The translations under genes were made by a program, and so were the position numbers. A DNA stretch of 48,296 nt, taken from NCBI GenBank assembly GCA_016124425.1, contig WGNT01000136.1:1-48296 (forward strand). Reading direction: 5' to 3'. How positions within the stretch are numbered: the first letter of the stretch is position 1; the number at the start of each line of letters is the position of its first letter. The stretch comes from Cytophagales bacterium. Lineage in GTDB: Bacteria; Bacteroidota; Bacteroidia; Cytophagales; Cyclobacteriaceae. This document shows, one piece after another, positions 27,195 through 35,606 of the stretch. The notes under the pieces are model-generated. The model was not told where the DNA came from. It saw only the letters and a program-made list of their open reading frames with translations, and did not search any database.

Positions 27195-27803
27195 TCATTG
27201 AATATCCCCAAAAAATTCCTCCAAATCCAATTTGAACCCCTCGATAACCCTCGACTCCACGACATCGCCGGAGGTAAATAGACGGGAAGGGATATAGCTG
27301 CCGTCAATGAGGGAATAGATTAGCAAATCCTGTGTCTCCGCATGGATAATCCAATACTCCCGGACCCTGTTTGACTCATAAAGCTCAAACTTATGCTTCA
27401 ATTCGGTTTTGCTGTTGCCGGGAGAGAGTATTTCTACGATCAGGTCCGGGGCACCGATACAGCCTTTGTCATCCAGCTTCTCCGGATCACAAATCACACA
27501 GATATCCGGCTGTACCACATCGAAAATTTTCTTGTCTTCTTTTGATGACATCGGAAAGCGCACATCAAAGGGTGCATCATAAACTTGACAGATATTTCCT
27601 TCCAGAAAATTATAGAGCTTGGCAGCTAATTATATTGAAATACGCTGATGTATTCGTCTAGGAGCAGCGGCAGCCTTTTTAAAAATCTTCCCTTTTATAA
27701 GTTCGACTACTTCTTCCATCTGCCAAGTCAGGTAGTCGGCATAGGAATAGGTCCCATATTCGGAAACCGGTTCATGGACCGTTTCTGGCTTTTTATCATT
27801 CAT
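27195..27803 (-). pseudogene. Uma2 family gene broken by one in-frame stop
   Basis: From ATG at 27803 (MNDKKPETVHEPVSEYG) the Uma2 text runs YSYADYLTWQMEEVVELIKG, KIFKKAAAAPRRIHQRIS. It then meets TAA at 27630-27632, where the intact copy at 16229 has a Gly-Asn pair. After the stop the same frame continues without a shift (LAAKLYNFLEGNICQVYDAP) through the nuclease-like motifs (VVQPDICVICD, GAPDLIVEILSPGN) to the normal end at 27195. Apart from this stop everything is intact, so the break is recent, or the codon is a sequencing error. It lies inside the repeat block. Confidence 0.85.
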
Positions 27804-27816
27804 AGATTCAATATAC

Positions 27817-28121
27817 GGAATTAGAAGTTATACGTAAAACAATTTGATGATTTTGCCTTTGTATCCCCTGCATTAAAAAAAGTCCAATAGCTACCAAGTT
27901 TGGGACTGGATTAGTCTGTAGTAGAAAAAGAACCGCTCCTCGAAATATGAAACTTCGTGGACTGATACCGGGAATTTGCAATTCCCGTGCGTAGACATCT
28001 AGTAAAGAATAGGTCCTAGTTAATCGCCGGCATTTGTTTACGAAAAACAAAGGCCAACATTATTGTGTTCGGGTTTTGGCGGGAAGAAAATTAGCAAAGC
28101 AACCATCCATGCGGCCAAAAC
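27817..28121. repeat. Repeat block, copy B (5' segments)
   Basis: It repeats copy A from GAATTAGAAG (27819) through AAGAACCGCTCCTCG, a weakened first hairpin, a stronger second hairpin CGGGAATT-TGC-AATTCCCG (27969-27987), GTAG (27991-27994), GGTCCTAGTT and the GTTTTGGC...GCCAAAAC element (28071-28121). The second hairpin gained paired bases on both arms compared with copy A, as if the structure is kept. No coding frame is present. Confidence 0.75.
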
Positions 28122-28377
28122 AAATTCATAAAAAATACATTCCAAGCTACCTACATTTGACGCCAAGCGGGGTCAAGACTTCCTATTCGCCATACGAGGA
28201 TTTTCAGTGTATCTACTGTTTCAAACCTAGGCTACGTTTTTTACTATTCCCCGACCGGGCACGCTCCTCAGGGTTTTCGCTGAGCTCCGATTTCCACCAA
28301 TTTCCCTATCGCTAATATCCACAAGTATCAAATATCTACCAATATCAAACATCCTTCAGCAGAAATTAACATATCCA

Positions 28378-28428
28378 GGTTTTGGCGGGAAGAAAATTAG
28401 CAAAGCAACCATCCATGCAGCCAAAACG
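28378..28428. repeat. GTTTTGGC...GCCAAAAC element, copy 3
   Basis: The arms are 28379-28386 and 28420-28427. The inner bases match copy 2 (28071-28121) with about one change. Upstream it lacks the hairpin pair seen in copies A and B, but downstream it has the TTCGCTGCACCCCAGG and CGCCCCCTCGGGGCT segment (28476-28516) also seen after copy 1 (27054-27095). The elements therefore assort in pieces. Confidence 0.7.
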
Positions 28429-28536
28429 AAACCTAGCTTTTGGAATCAAGTGGGGTTCGACTACGCTCACCCCACTTCGCTGCACCCCAGGCTAGGGTAT
28501 TACGCCCCCTCGGGGCTTGATGTATGTGGTTAAAAA

Positions 28537-28790
28537 GACTCGTCCTTCTACCAATATCCTATTTTAACAATATTTCTACCTTATATCCCTTCCATAATAT
28601 CCAAACCCCTGTTTCAAGAAATATTTCAACTATATTTCTACTGTATATCAACTATATATCCCAACCCAAATATCCATCAATATCCAACCATCCTGACGTC
28701 AGTAAGGTATCTACCAATATCCTATTTCAAAAAATATTTCAACCTTATTTCAACCATATTTCCCTTCCTAATATTTATGAATATCCGCTT
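28537..28790. repeat. Periodic A/T-rich tract of ATATTTCnAC-like units
   Basis: The tract is built of roughly 10-12-base units such as ATATTTCTACC, TATTTCAACC, ATATATCCC and CCAATATCC. A shorter version follows copy A (27127-27190), with a near-identical piece of about 45 bases (CTACCAATATC...CCTTATTTCAAC) in both. Open frames through it are low-complexity (repeated N-I-S-T-Y) and not genes. It ends against the stop of the ThuA-like gene. Confidence 0.65.
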
Positions 28791-28801
28791 TCTACCAGTT
28801 A

Positions 28802-29836
28802 TCATTTTCTAAGTTCAAATTCCCTGCTGGTAGAATTTCCCGCGGTGGGAAAATCAGGAGGTATGGGTATGGTAACCTTTCCCGTAGCCGCCCACTCCAC
28901 GCCCCTTAAAAAGGAGGTTATAAACCCAACACTTTCAATGGAGACAGCATCGTGTCCAAGAGCAGTATGAAATATCCGGCCTTTCCCATAATCAACCACC
29001 ATAAGCATGGGTTCATGACGGTCGGTAGGAGCCTTTCCTGAAACGTCCTTGCCTGTAGCCAATATGGTCAGGTTTTCCGCCGGTCCACGTAATTGGGCAT
29101 AGCATTCATCCGTAGTGGTCATCCACACTTCCGGCATTCCTTTGGTTATGGGATGGTCTTTAGCACGAAGTGTGATTGGAAATTCATGTGACGGCCCATG
29201 GGCACCACTTTTACCGGGAGAAAGATCCCGTACCAGTTTTCCCTCATTTGTATAATACACATAAGGCCCGTTCTTTTCTGTGCGGTCACCCCATCCCCCA
29301 AGTCCTATCATTTTGTTATATTCCAGCCAGTCAGGAAATGAATTGTTCGCGGCATGCACAGAGACAAAGCCTCCACCGGCGGACATGTAATTTTCCAATG
29401 CCTTTTGGGTGGTCTCAGGCCAGTTTGCGGCTTTCCAGCCGAAGTTCGAAATCACAACGTCATAATCCGCGAATTTCGGAATAAATTCCGGGTCGTGCTG
29501 TGGATTTACCGTATTAGTCGTTTCGCCAACACCGGCAAGAACAAGGTAGCTTTTTTCGTTTTCTCCTTCTCCCCAGGTAAACCGGGTCCTATATATATCT
29601 ACCTGAAAAAGTCCTGTTTCTTCAAGGTACTGCTTCATCATTAGGGTGGATTTTGGCCATACGGCATGATTGTTTTGCCCGTCTACAATAAGTGCCCTTA
29701 AAGGTGCTTTTTGTTTTGGCTTATTATTTTGCTCTTTTTCGTTGCTTGTACTTTTGGGGAAGGGTTTAGAAAGAGGTTCGCTGCTCAAGGTTAACGTAAG
29801 CAAGCCTATTACAAAATAAGAAAGAATGGTCATCAT
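28802..29836 (-). CDS. Exported ThuA-like protein
   Basis: The 344-residue product has a hydrophobic leader (about 1-20), a short Lys/Asn-rich linker, and a ThuA (trehalose-utilisation, class I glutamine-amidotransferase-like) domain. Typical motifs are ALIVDGQNNHAVWPKST, YDVVISNFGWKAANWPE, YMSAGGGFVSVHAANNSFPD, GAHGPSHEFPITLR, HPITKGMPEVW and GRIFHTALGHD. The domain is often found in exported sugar-catabolism proteins of Bacteroidota and Planctomycetes, with roles in keto-sugar processing proposed; the exact reaction is uncertain. The gene lies 8 bases after the sulfatase stop, so the two form an operon. Its stop abuts the repeat block. Confidence 0.87.
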   Translation of the reverse strand: MMTILSYFVIGLLTLTLSSEPLSKPFPKSTSNEKEQNNKPKQKAPLRALIVDGQNNHAVWPKSTLMMKQYLEETGLFQVDIYRTRFTWGEGENEKSYLVLAGVGETTNTVNPQHDPEFIPKFADYDVVISNFGWKAANWPETTQKALENYMSAGGGFVSVHAANNSFPDWLEYNKMIGLGGWGDRTEKNGPYVYYTNEGKLVRDLSPGKSGAHGPSHEFPITLRAKDHPITKGMPEVWMTTTDECYAQLRGPAENLTILATGKDVSGKAPTDRHEPMLMVVDYGKGRIFHTALGHDAVSIESVGFITSFLRGVEWAATGKVTIPIPPDFPTAGNSTSREFELRK

Positions 29837-29844
29837 ATTGGCCT

Positions 29845-31305
29845 TTAATTGTCGTGGGAGACTAAGTTACCACTATTTTGGTAGACTGAAAAATCAATCT
29901 TCCCTAAGGGATCGTTCAATTCTGCTTGCCGCTGAAGCAAAAGAGCTATCAACTCCTGCTTCACGCGCTGATAAGCAGGATCTTCCGACCGGTCTCTCAG
30001 TTCATCTGGATCCTTTTCCATGTCAAAGAGCAATAGTTTATTGAGTTTTGGATAGACGATCAGCTTGTGGGTATCCGTTCTGACCATCCGCTGAAGGTTT
30101 AGGTAGCAACTATAAATAACCGGATAAGCACTTTCCGATCCCTCCCGGATGTAGGGCATCACGCTATTGAAAACCATTTCTTTTGGTTTCTCCACCCCCG
30201 CCAAATCCAACATGGTAGCGCTTACGTCCTGTAAATACACCTGCTGACTGAGCTTTTGACCCTTGGGAATACCCGGACCGCTTATCAGCAGTGGTGGTCT
30301 TACGCTGTGGTCAAACATATTCTGTTTACCCATCAGTCCGTGATGGCCAACTGCCAGGCCGTGATCAGATGTGAAAATAATGTAGGTGTTGTCTCTTTTC
30401 CCCGTTGCTTCCAGAGCGTCAAAGATTTTACCAATTTGGGCATCCATATGGCTGATTATGGCGTAGTATTCCTGAATATTTTTCCTTACCGAATAGGCTG
30501 TCCTAGGAAAAGGTGCCAGGGCCTCATCCCGCAATTTTTCACTCAACCCGATACTGTCCTTATACGGGTACATATCCATATGGCTGGGTGGCAGGGCTAT
30601 GCTCTCCACAGGATACATGTCCACAAATTCTTTAGGGGCCTGCCGCGGATCATGGGGTGCATTGAATGCCAGGTACATCATAAATGGGGATTCACTTTTT
30701 GACGCTTGCTCCAAGAACCCCTTCGCATCATCCGCCAAGACTTCCGACCAGTGCTTGCCTCCCTGCCAAAAGCCCTCAAATTTCGTATCCCAAGGTTGCC
30801 ATAAAGTATCCGATTCACTTTTCGGGCGATTGTAGCCTTCAGGCGTCTGATTGGGCATACCCGGTCTTACGTGTACTACGTTTTGAAAGATGCTTTCTGC
30901 TTTGGCTTTTACGTGCCATTTACCAGTCATATAGGTTTCATAGCCCGCCTTTTCCAACAACTGGGGCCAGAACTTTTTTTGGTCAGCCCTAATCTGGAAA
31001 TCGCCTTCTTGCCCTTGGGCATCCCAAACAGACAGCCCGCTAATCATCATGGCGCGGCTGGCGATACATACCGCCCCGTTCCAAGCACCCATATTATAGG
31101 CATGGGTAAAGGTAGCTCCTTCGTTAACCAATCTGTCTAAATTAGGAGTATGCACTTCATGTTGCCCCAGCGCACCGATCAGGTCATAGCGCTGATCGTC
31201 GGAGAAGATGAAGAGGAAATTGGGTTTTTGTTCTTTGGTATTTTGGGCAAAGGAAGTTCCAGATATCAGTAGGGCAGTAGCGAGAAGGAGCGTTTTTACA
31301 TTCAT
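29845..31305 (-). CDS. Secreted S1-type sulfatase
   Basis: The 486-residue product has a Sec signal (ending SGTSFAQ, residue 21). The sulfatase fold follows: metal-binding Asp36/Asp37 (FIFSDDQR) and the formylglycine motif Cys80-Ile-Ala-Ser-Arg with the conserved MMISGL after it. In this C-x-A-x-R form Ala replaces Pro, which is accepted for modification. TGKWHVKA, FNAPHDPRQAP and FTSDHGLAVGHHGLMGKQNM give the remaining active-site residues. It probably removes sulfate esters from a marine polysaccharide or fragment. An activating enzyme must be elsewhere in the genome. It leads the ThuA-like gene by 8 bases. Confidence 0.93.
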   Translation of the reverse strand: MNVKTLLLATALLISGTSFAQNTKEQKPNFLFIFSDDQRYDLIGALGQHEVHTPNLDRLVNEGATFTHAYNMGAWNGAVCIASRAMMISGLSVWDAQGQEGDFQIRADQKKFWPQLLEKAGYETYMTGKWHVKAKAESIFQNVVHVRPGMPNQTPEGYNRPKSESDTLWQPWDTKFEGFWQGGKHWSEVLADDAKGFLEQASKSESPFMMYLAFNAPHDPRQAPKEFVDMYPVESIALPPSHMDMYPYKDSIGLSEKLRDEALAPFPRTAYSVRKNIQEYYAIISHMDAQIGKIFDALEATGKRDNTYIIFTSDHGLAVGHHGLMGKQNMFDHSVRPPLLISGPGIPKGQKLSQQVYLQDVSATMLDLAGVEKPKEMVFNSVMPYIREGSESAYPVIYSCYLNLQRMVRTDTHKLIVYPKLNKLLLFDMEKDPDELRDRSEDPAYQRVKQELIALLLQRQAELNDPLGKIDFSVYQNSGNLVSHDN

Positions 31306-31927
31306 TATTAGGTTATTTGGCAGATCGTAAAAATACTCAAAATCGTTAAGTTAAAGAACAAAAAGTTTTTTTGGTAGTTTTAGCCACTACATATCCCTAA
31401 TAGTTATTACTATGGTTTGAATTGCAATATGGCCCCAACATAGGATAATTCATGACTGTCAAAATTAAGAATAACCAGTACCATAATCGCTTGGTATCTG
31501 CATTCCCGCTAGAAAATTGGTCCGTATAGATGGTTGTTCGGGATATGGAATGGGGGACGTATAATTAAAGACTTATCCGTCGGCACGTAAGAACGAGTCC
31601 TTTCACTTGATAAATTGGAGTTATGGTGAATAAAATGGGTATGGATATTATAAAATCGCGAACCGAAGCATTTCCGGCCTTTTCCTGGTATATCCCGTTT
31701 TTTCTGTTTCTCCTGACCAAACGAAACGCCGGGGCCGAATCCTCCCAATCTTCCCAGCAATAGTAGTGGAAATAACCGCCCACGTCATTTTTTAAGTAAT
31801 CGAAGCTGTTTTTCCAATGAATACGTAGTCACCATCCAGCCGATCGGCATGGATTTCAATACATCACTAACTTCATGCCGTTATTGAGGGGCGTACGGCA
31901 AAACATTACCAATTCCACAGTAATTGT
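31306..31927. other. 622-base region with unidentified decayed coding text
   Basis: No intact gene. Minus-strand translations at about 31560-31880 give pieces that look coding but change frame near 31800, for example HADRLDGDYVFIGK then NSFDYLKNDVGGYFHYYCWE. I could not assign the family. Promoters for the sulfatase operon should lie at the left end of this gap. Confidence 0.35.
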
Positions 31928-32935
31928 TTAGCTCAAGTCGAAAAGTTTTGCCGCATTACCACCGAGTATTGCTGTCTGCTCCTGTGGCGAGAGGTGCGAA
32001 AGATACCCCAGCAGGTCTTGGCGGTAGCCGAGGTAGGAATCTGGTGTTGCATCTCCATTAAACCCCCCGCCATAAATCATCCGCTGCGCGCCCCAGGCGC
32101 TGGTCAATTGGCGGATAATCGGCCGTATATCCTGATGCGGATAGCGATCTTCTGTAGGAATCGACGAAAGCTTCATCACCGTGTTGGGAAAGTCAGCCCA
32201 GCGTATTACCCTGGCATGCTCCTCCGGTGATCCCTGAAACGGACGCCCAAGATGGTCGATAATCACAGTGGTGTCAGCGAATTCCCGAATGTAAGGCTCG
32301 AAGCCGGGAGCATAGCGGGGTTCGAAATGCAGTTGCACAGCAACCCCGGCATCGGCGACACTACGCCACCATTTACGGAGTTCCGGTTTCCCAAACGGAG
32401 GCAACCGATCTGGAGCGTAAGCATGAACCCGGGAGGCAATAATTTTCCCTTCGCGATCCTTTAAAAATGATGGCATGGCAGCCAGCGATTCCGGCTGGTC
32501 AGCGAAAAACAGGCAGGTACCCTTCAGTCGACCGCCACCGACTTCCAGACAATGATCCAGGTAGCGATGGTCGTCTTGGTATGGTTCCGAATGTACGACA
32601 ATCGCGTACTTTACTCCTGCTCCGTCCATACAGTTCAGCAGATGTTCTGGGGTGGCAGCCGAGACGGGTCGGTAAGGTCCGTTGGGATGATACGGGAATT
32701 CTTGACTTTCAACGCCAGCAAAACAGTGCAGATGGGTATCGACTACCGGCGGATTATTCTGGGTCTTATTCAATCCCGACATCGAGGTCAGCGCAAGGCC
32801 CGCAAGTGATCCACCTAAGATACCCAAACAGTCACGGCGGCTGATGCCATTTATCGGGTCGCTTCGTTTTGGGCGGCTTCGTTGCCCGGCGAAATAAACG
32901 GCTGTTAAGTTGTCATTTGTGGCAAAAGGTTCCAT
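31928..32935 (-). CDS. Tat-exported amidohydrolase, sugar-lactonase-like
   Basis: The 335-residue product carries a twin-arginine signal (SRRDCLGILGGSLAGLAL, from residue 32) after a longer than usual polar N-terminus. The start may therefore be further in, although no nearer Met is seen. The Amidohydrolase_2 barrel shows His68-x-His70 (VVDTHLHCF), VQLHFEPRYAPGFEP, VIIDHLGRP and an end MIYGGGFNGDAT. The last motif replaces the usual Gly-Ser-Asp with Gly-Gly-Gly, as seen in some lactonase-like groups. Hydrolysis of a sugar lactone is a reasonable guess. The gene is noticeably richer in G+C than its neighbours (about 57% in sampled lines), so it may be a transferred gene. Confidence 0.78.
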   Translation of the reverse strand: MEPFATNDNLTAVYFAGQRSRPKRSDPINGISRRDCLGILGGSLAGLALTSMSGLNKTQNNPPVVDTHLHCFAGVESQEFPYHPNGPYRPVSAATPEHLLNCMDGAGVKYAIVVHSEPYQDDHRYLDHCLEVGGGRLKGTCLFFADQPESLAAMPSFLKDREGKIIASRVHAYAPDRLPPFGKPELRKWWRSVADAGVAVQLHFEPRYAPGFEPYIREFADTTVIIDHLGRPFQGSPEEHARVIRWADFPNTVMKLSSIPTEDRYPHQDIRPIIRQLTSAWGAQRMIYGGGFNGDATPDSYLGYRQDLLGYLSHLSPQEQTAILGGNAAKLFDLS

Positions 32936-33177
32936 TCTTAAGGCTATATGGGTTTTGGATTAGACTAGCTAAAAGTTAATACAGTCTTCTCAAAAAGCCA
33001 AATAAATCGGAGAATGAACTGGTATTAATTTTTTCTTAGCAAAGGATTGGCTTGAGTAGATACATACGTGCTGTTTCAACGGGTTTATCGGGATTCATTC
33101 ATTTTATGGCAGTATACCAGAGGTTTTCTCCACTTGAGAAAGCCTCTTACCTTGAATCACTATTCGAAAGGTGCTTT

Positions 33178-33290
33178 TTGTTGGAACCGTTTCGGCTGCA
33201 CCGCTGCTTTTTTAAAAGACCTTTCCTTTGATCAGTTCCAGCAGCTCTCCCATCTTGCCGGTTCGGAAGTCCGCATAGGCATCAATTCAA
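33178..33290 (-). pseudogene. N-terminal fragment of a third Uma2 gene
   Basis: The minus strand of this gap reads IDAYADFRTGKMGELLELIK and then GKVFKKAAVQPKRFQQK, which is the Uma2 N-terminal region (compare EETVELIKGKVFKRGAAAP in the intact copy). A TGA lies just upstream, the nuclease motifs are missing, and the text ends where the other pseudogene has its stop. It is a small relic between the amidohydrolase and Gfo/Idh genes. The rest of the gap 32936-33354 shows nothing. Confidence 0.75.
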
Positions 33291-33354
33291 TGAATTGGTA
33301 TTTATTTGAATACCATCCTTTCACCCATATATTTTCAATAAAATCCTGTCCATT

Positions 33355-34707
33355 CTACCAAAGGTCTTCTCCGTAAGACCATCCTTCGCGAACAGGTTCT
33401 TTAATGTATGCATCTAGCTCTGGACGACCAATGGCCTTCATGTTTTTTTCGTCGTATTTAATGGTTCCGCCAAAACGTTGAGCTAGTACACCTACAAGTC
33501 CCATTTCGGTTAAGTCTGCACCATAATCGAAGTTTGAGCCGGGCAAGGTATCGTTTTTAATGGCGGCCACCCATTCTTGTACTGGTTTTTCTTCTTCCAC
33601 TCTTGGAATGGTTTCTGCTGGTTTATTCTTTTGGAAATCTATCCATTCTTCTTCAGGAACAAGTAACCGGGGATTGTTTGGACGACCACCATGGTAAAGT
33701 GTCTTCTTCGAACCAATCATAATCATCCCATTATCCGGCATTTCTTTAAGTCCATACTCCTCCTTTAATTCGGGTTTGCCCATGCCTTCAATCCATTTCA
33801 TAGTAACAGGTGGTTTATTACCACGAGCTGGAAATTGCCAGGTTATCGTTGATTCCTGTGCAATCATACTATGATCTGGGACCTCAGGGTTTGGTACCAC
33901 GGCGTCTACGGTATGTGGCATTCCAAGATCCAATGCCCAAAAAGGAGCGTCTAACGTATGACAACACCAGTCGGCCATAGCTCCGCTACCGAAATCGTAG
34001 AAGGTTCTCCATGATTTGGGTGCATATTCATTATTAAAAGGACGATCAGCTGCGGGACCTTGCCATAAATCCCAATCTAAACCCTTAGGTACTTCATGTT
34101 CCGGAAATGGAAACCCTTCAGGCTTCGAGAAATATCCATCCGGACTAAATGTTGTTGGGCCTCCCCATCTAATTACTTCTTTTACCTCTCCAAGAACACC
34201 TGCATCATACCATTCTTTTACTAATCTGATTCCATGGGTTGTATGCCCTTGATTTGCCATTTGCGAAACAATGCCATAATGTTTTGCTGCTTTTTTCATG
34301 GTACGGCATTGCCAAATATTGTGCACCAGTGGTTTTTCGACCAATACATGCTTCCCAAGTTGCATGGCAGCCATTGCTGCTGGGAAATGGGTGTGGTCAG
34401 GCGTAGCGATCATAACGGCATCAATTTCATTGGCCATTTCGTCGAACATGAGCCTGAAATCTTTATACTTTTTAGCCTTAGGCACCGTTTTGTAGGCATT
34501 TTCAGTCATTCTGTCGTCAACATCGCACATGGCGACAATATCCTCTACAGCAACCTGGCTCCAACTCGCCCGACCTCTGGCTCCTACACCAATCATTGCA
34601 AAACGCAATTTTGTACTTGGCGGACGTTGGATAAAATTTGGAATAAATAATGCTCCTAAACTGGCTGTTGAAGCTGATTTTAGAAACGTTCTTCTTGTTG
34701 ACTTCAT
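33355..34707 (-). CDS. Tat-exported Gfo/Idh/MocA oxidoreductase
   Basis: The open frame extends back to 35124, but that part is antisense to an IS relic. ATG at 34707 starts a proper twin-arginine signal (MKSTRRTFLKSASTASLGAL) and gives 450 residues. The NAD(P)-binding motif is GVGARGR (40-46). The EKP motif is at 124-126 (VLVEKPLVHN), with IATPDHTHFP before it and the GSGAMADWCCHTLDAPFWAL active-site strand later. Exported members such as glucose-fructose oxidoreductase keep their cofactor bound and oxidise sugars, often at C1 or C3. Sugar-to-lactone or keto-sugar conversion in the periplasm is likely; the substrate is unknown. Confidence 0.92.
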   Translation of the reverse strand: MKSTRRTFLKSASTASLGALFIPNFIQRPPSTKLRFAMIGVGARGRASWSQVAVEDIVAMCDVDDRMTENAYKTVPKAKKYKDFRLMFDEMANEIDAVMIATPDHTHFPAAMAAMQLGKHVLVEKPLVHNIWQCRTMKKAAKHYGIVSQMANQGHTTHGIRLVKEWYDAGVLGEVKEVIRWGGPTTFSPDGYFSKPEGFPFPEHEVPKGLDWDLWQGPAADRPFNNEYAPKSWRTFYDFGSGAMADWCCHTLDAPFWALDLGMPHTVDAVVPNPEVPDHSMIAQESTITWQFPARGNKPPVTMKWIEGMGKPELKEEYGLKEMPDNGMIMIGSKKTLYHGGRPNNPRLLVPEEEWIDFQKNKPAETIPRVEEEKPVQEWVAAIKNDTLPGSNFDYGADLTEMGLVGVLAQRFGGTIKYDEKNMKAIGRPELDAYIKEPVREGWSYGEDLW

Positions 34708-34823
34708 TATATTCTTTGATTTGGGTATAACTTGACTATCTAATTTAAAAATCCAAATTAGTAATTTTTGAGCCGATTTTGCACGGACATCAAGACAAAA
34801 GCTATTTAAAGGATATAATTTTG

Positions 34824-35125
34824 ACTTTTTAAATGGATTCCCACAGTTCCAATCCTCTGGGGAAATTAATACTACGGATAGACCTGATAAGGTCTTGGAA
34901 AAAAATCTATATTTAGTAGTCAGTAAGCAGATTCCCTGGGGTGATCTGGTGAACATGTACAACAAACGAAACCCGCCTAAAGCAACCCTTAATCCAAGAG
35001 TCTTGATCGGAGCAGTGATTATTAAGCATACGCTCAATCTGGATGACCGGGAAACCATCGCCCAGATTACGGAAAACATGTACCTTAAATACTTTCTCGG
35101 GTACAGTTCAACAACACCAGCCAAT
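34824..35125 (+). mobile_element. Fragment of an IS5/IS1182-type transposase
   Basis: The plus strand reads DKVLEKNLYLVVSKQIPWGD, LVNMYNKRNPPKATLNPRVL and then NLDDRETIAQITENMYLKYF followed by LGYSS. This is the DUF772-type N-terminal part of an IS5/IS1182 transposase. After that the frame loses similarity; the DDE core and C-terminus are missing. It lies beside the promoter of the Gfo/Idh gene. No inverted ends or target duplication could be recognised. Confidence 0.75.
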
Positions 35126-35606
35126 CATGGATCGCCTCCATCATCCTAGTGGTCAAATTGGCCGGGATAGCGCTCCCATGCCTGAGTTTTTCAGCGTGGA
35201 GAGAGCTGAAATACATCATCAAGAGCATAATAATCCATATTCTGGAAAACCTGAAAGCACAAAACCAACCCAGATAGCTCTCTGGGCTGGTTGTAAAAAC
35301 TGGTGTTATTTGAGTTTTTCAGTAGATCTTAAATAAATTAACTTAGTAACTGATACCTTTGGTCAAATAAATAGGAAATATTATACTGCCCGTCACCATA
35401 ATTACTAATTATTAAGAGGAAAATCAAACAAGCGTAAATCGATTATATCTTATCGCCAGTTTATTAGCTTTTGCTTTTTAAGTCGGCTCACCTACTATTA
35501 AAATAGGTTCAACAACTAAATACTCAATTTATATTCCTCCAAGCTATATGGAGCTCAAACTATTTTATGGCTGACCTCCAATAGTAGCCGTTCCAAATTC
35601 AATTAT
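35126..35606. other. Gene-free gap after the transposase fragment
   Basis: It holds the hairpin at 35263-35292. On the plus strand, a hydrophobic frame ends at about 35277 (LVVKLAGIALPCLSFSAWRE, then LKYIIKSIIIHILENLK). It could be a transposase tail, but I cannot assign it. The rest (35340-35606) is A/T-rich with no recognised feature. Confidence 0.4.
35259..35292 (-). terminator. Possible terminator hairpin downstream of SusD
   Basis: A 12-base stem (35263-35274 with 35281-35292, one G-T mismatch) closes a 6-base loop. Read on the minus strand it is followed by TTTTG, a short T tract. It lies about 315 bases after the SusD stop. It could instead be an end of the IS relic. Confidence 0.4.

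Noticed and set aside
26708-28801. CRISPR array
   Set aside because: The repeats are not evenly spaced, differ in length, and no cas genes are present.
28524-28970. Plus-strand open frame of 148 codons
   Set aside because: Its first half translates the periodic repeat tract (N-I-S-T-Y rich) and its second half is antisense to the ThuA-like gene.
34708-35124. N-terminal extension of the Gfo/Idh frame to 35124
   Set aside because: It reads antisense through the IS5-type relic; the Tat signal at 34707 marks the real start.
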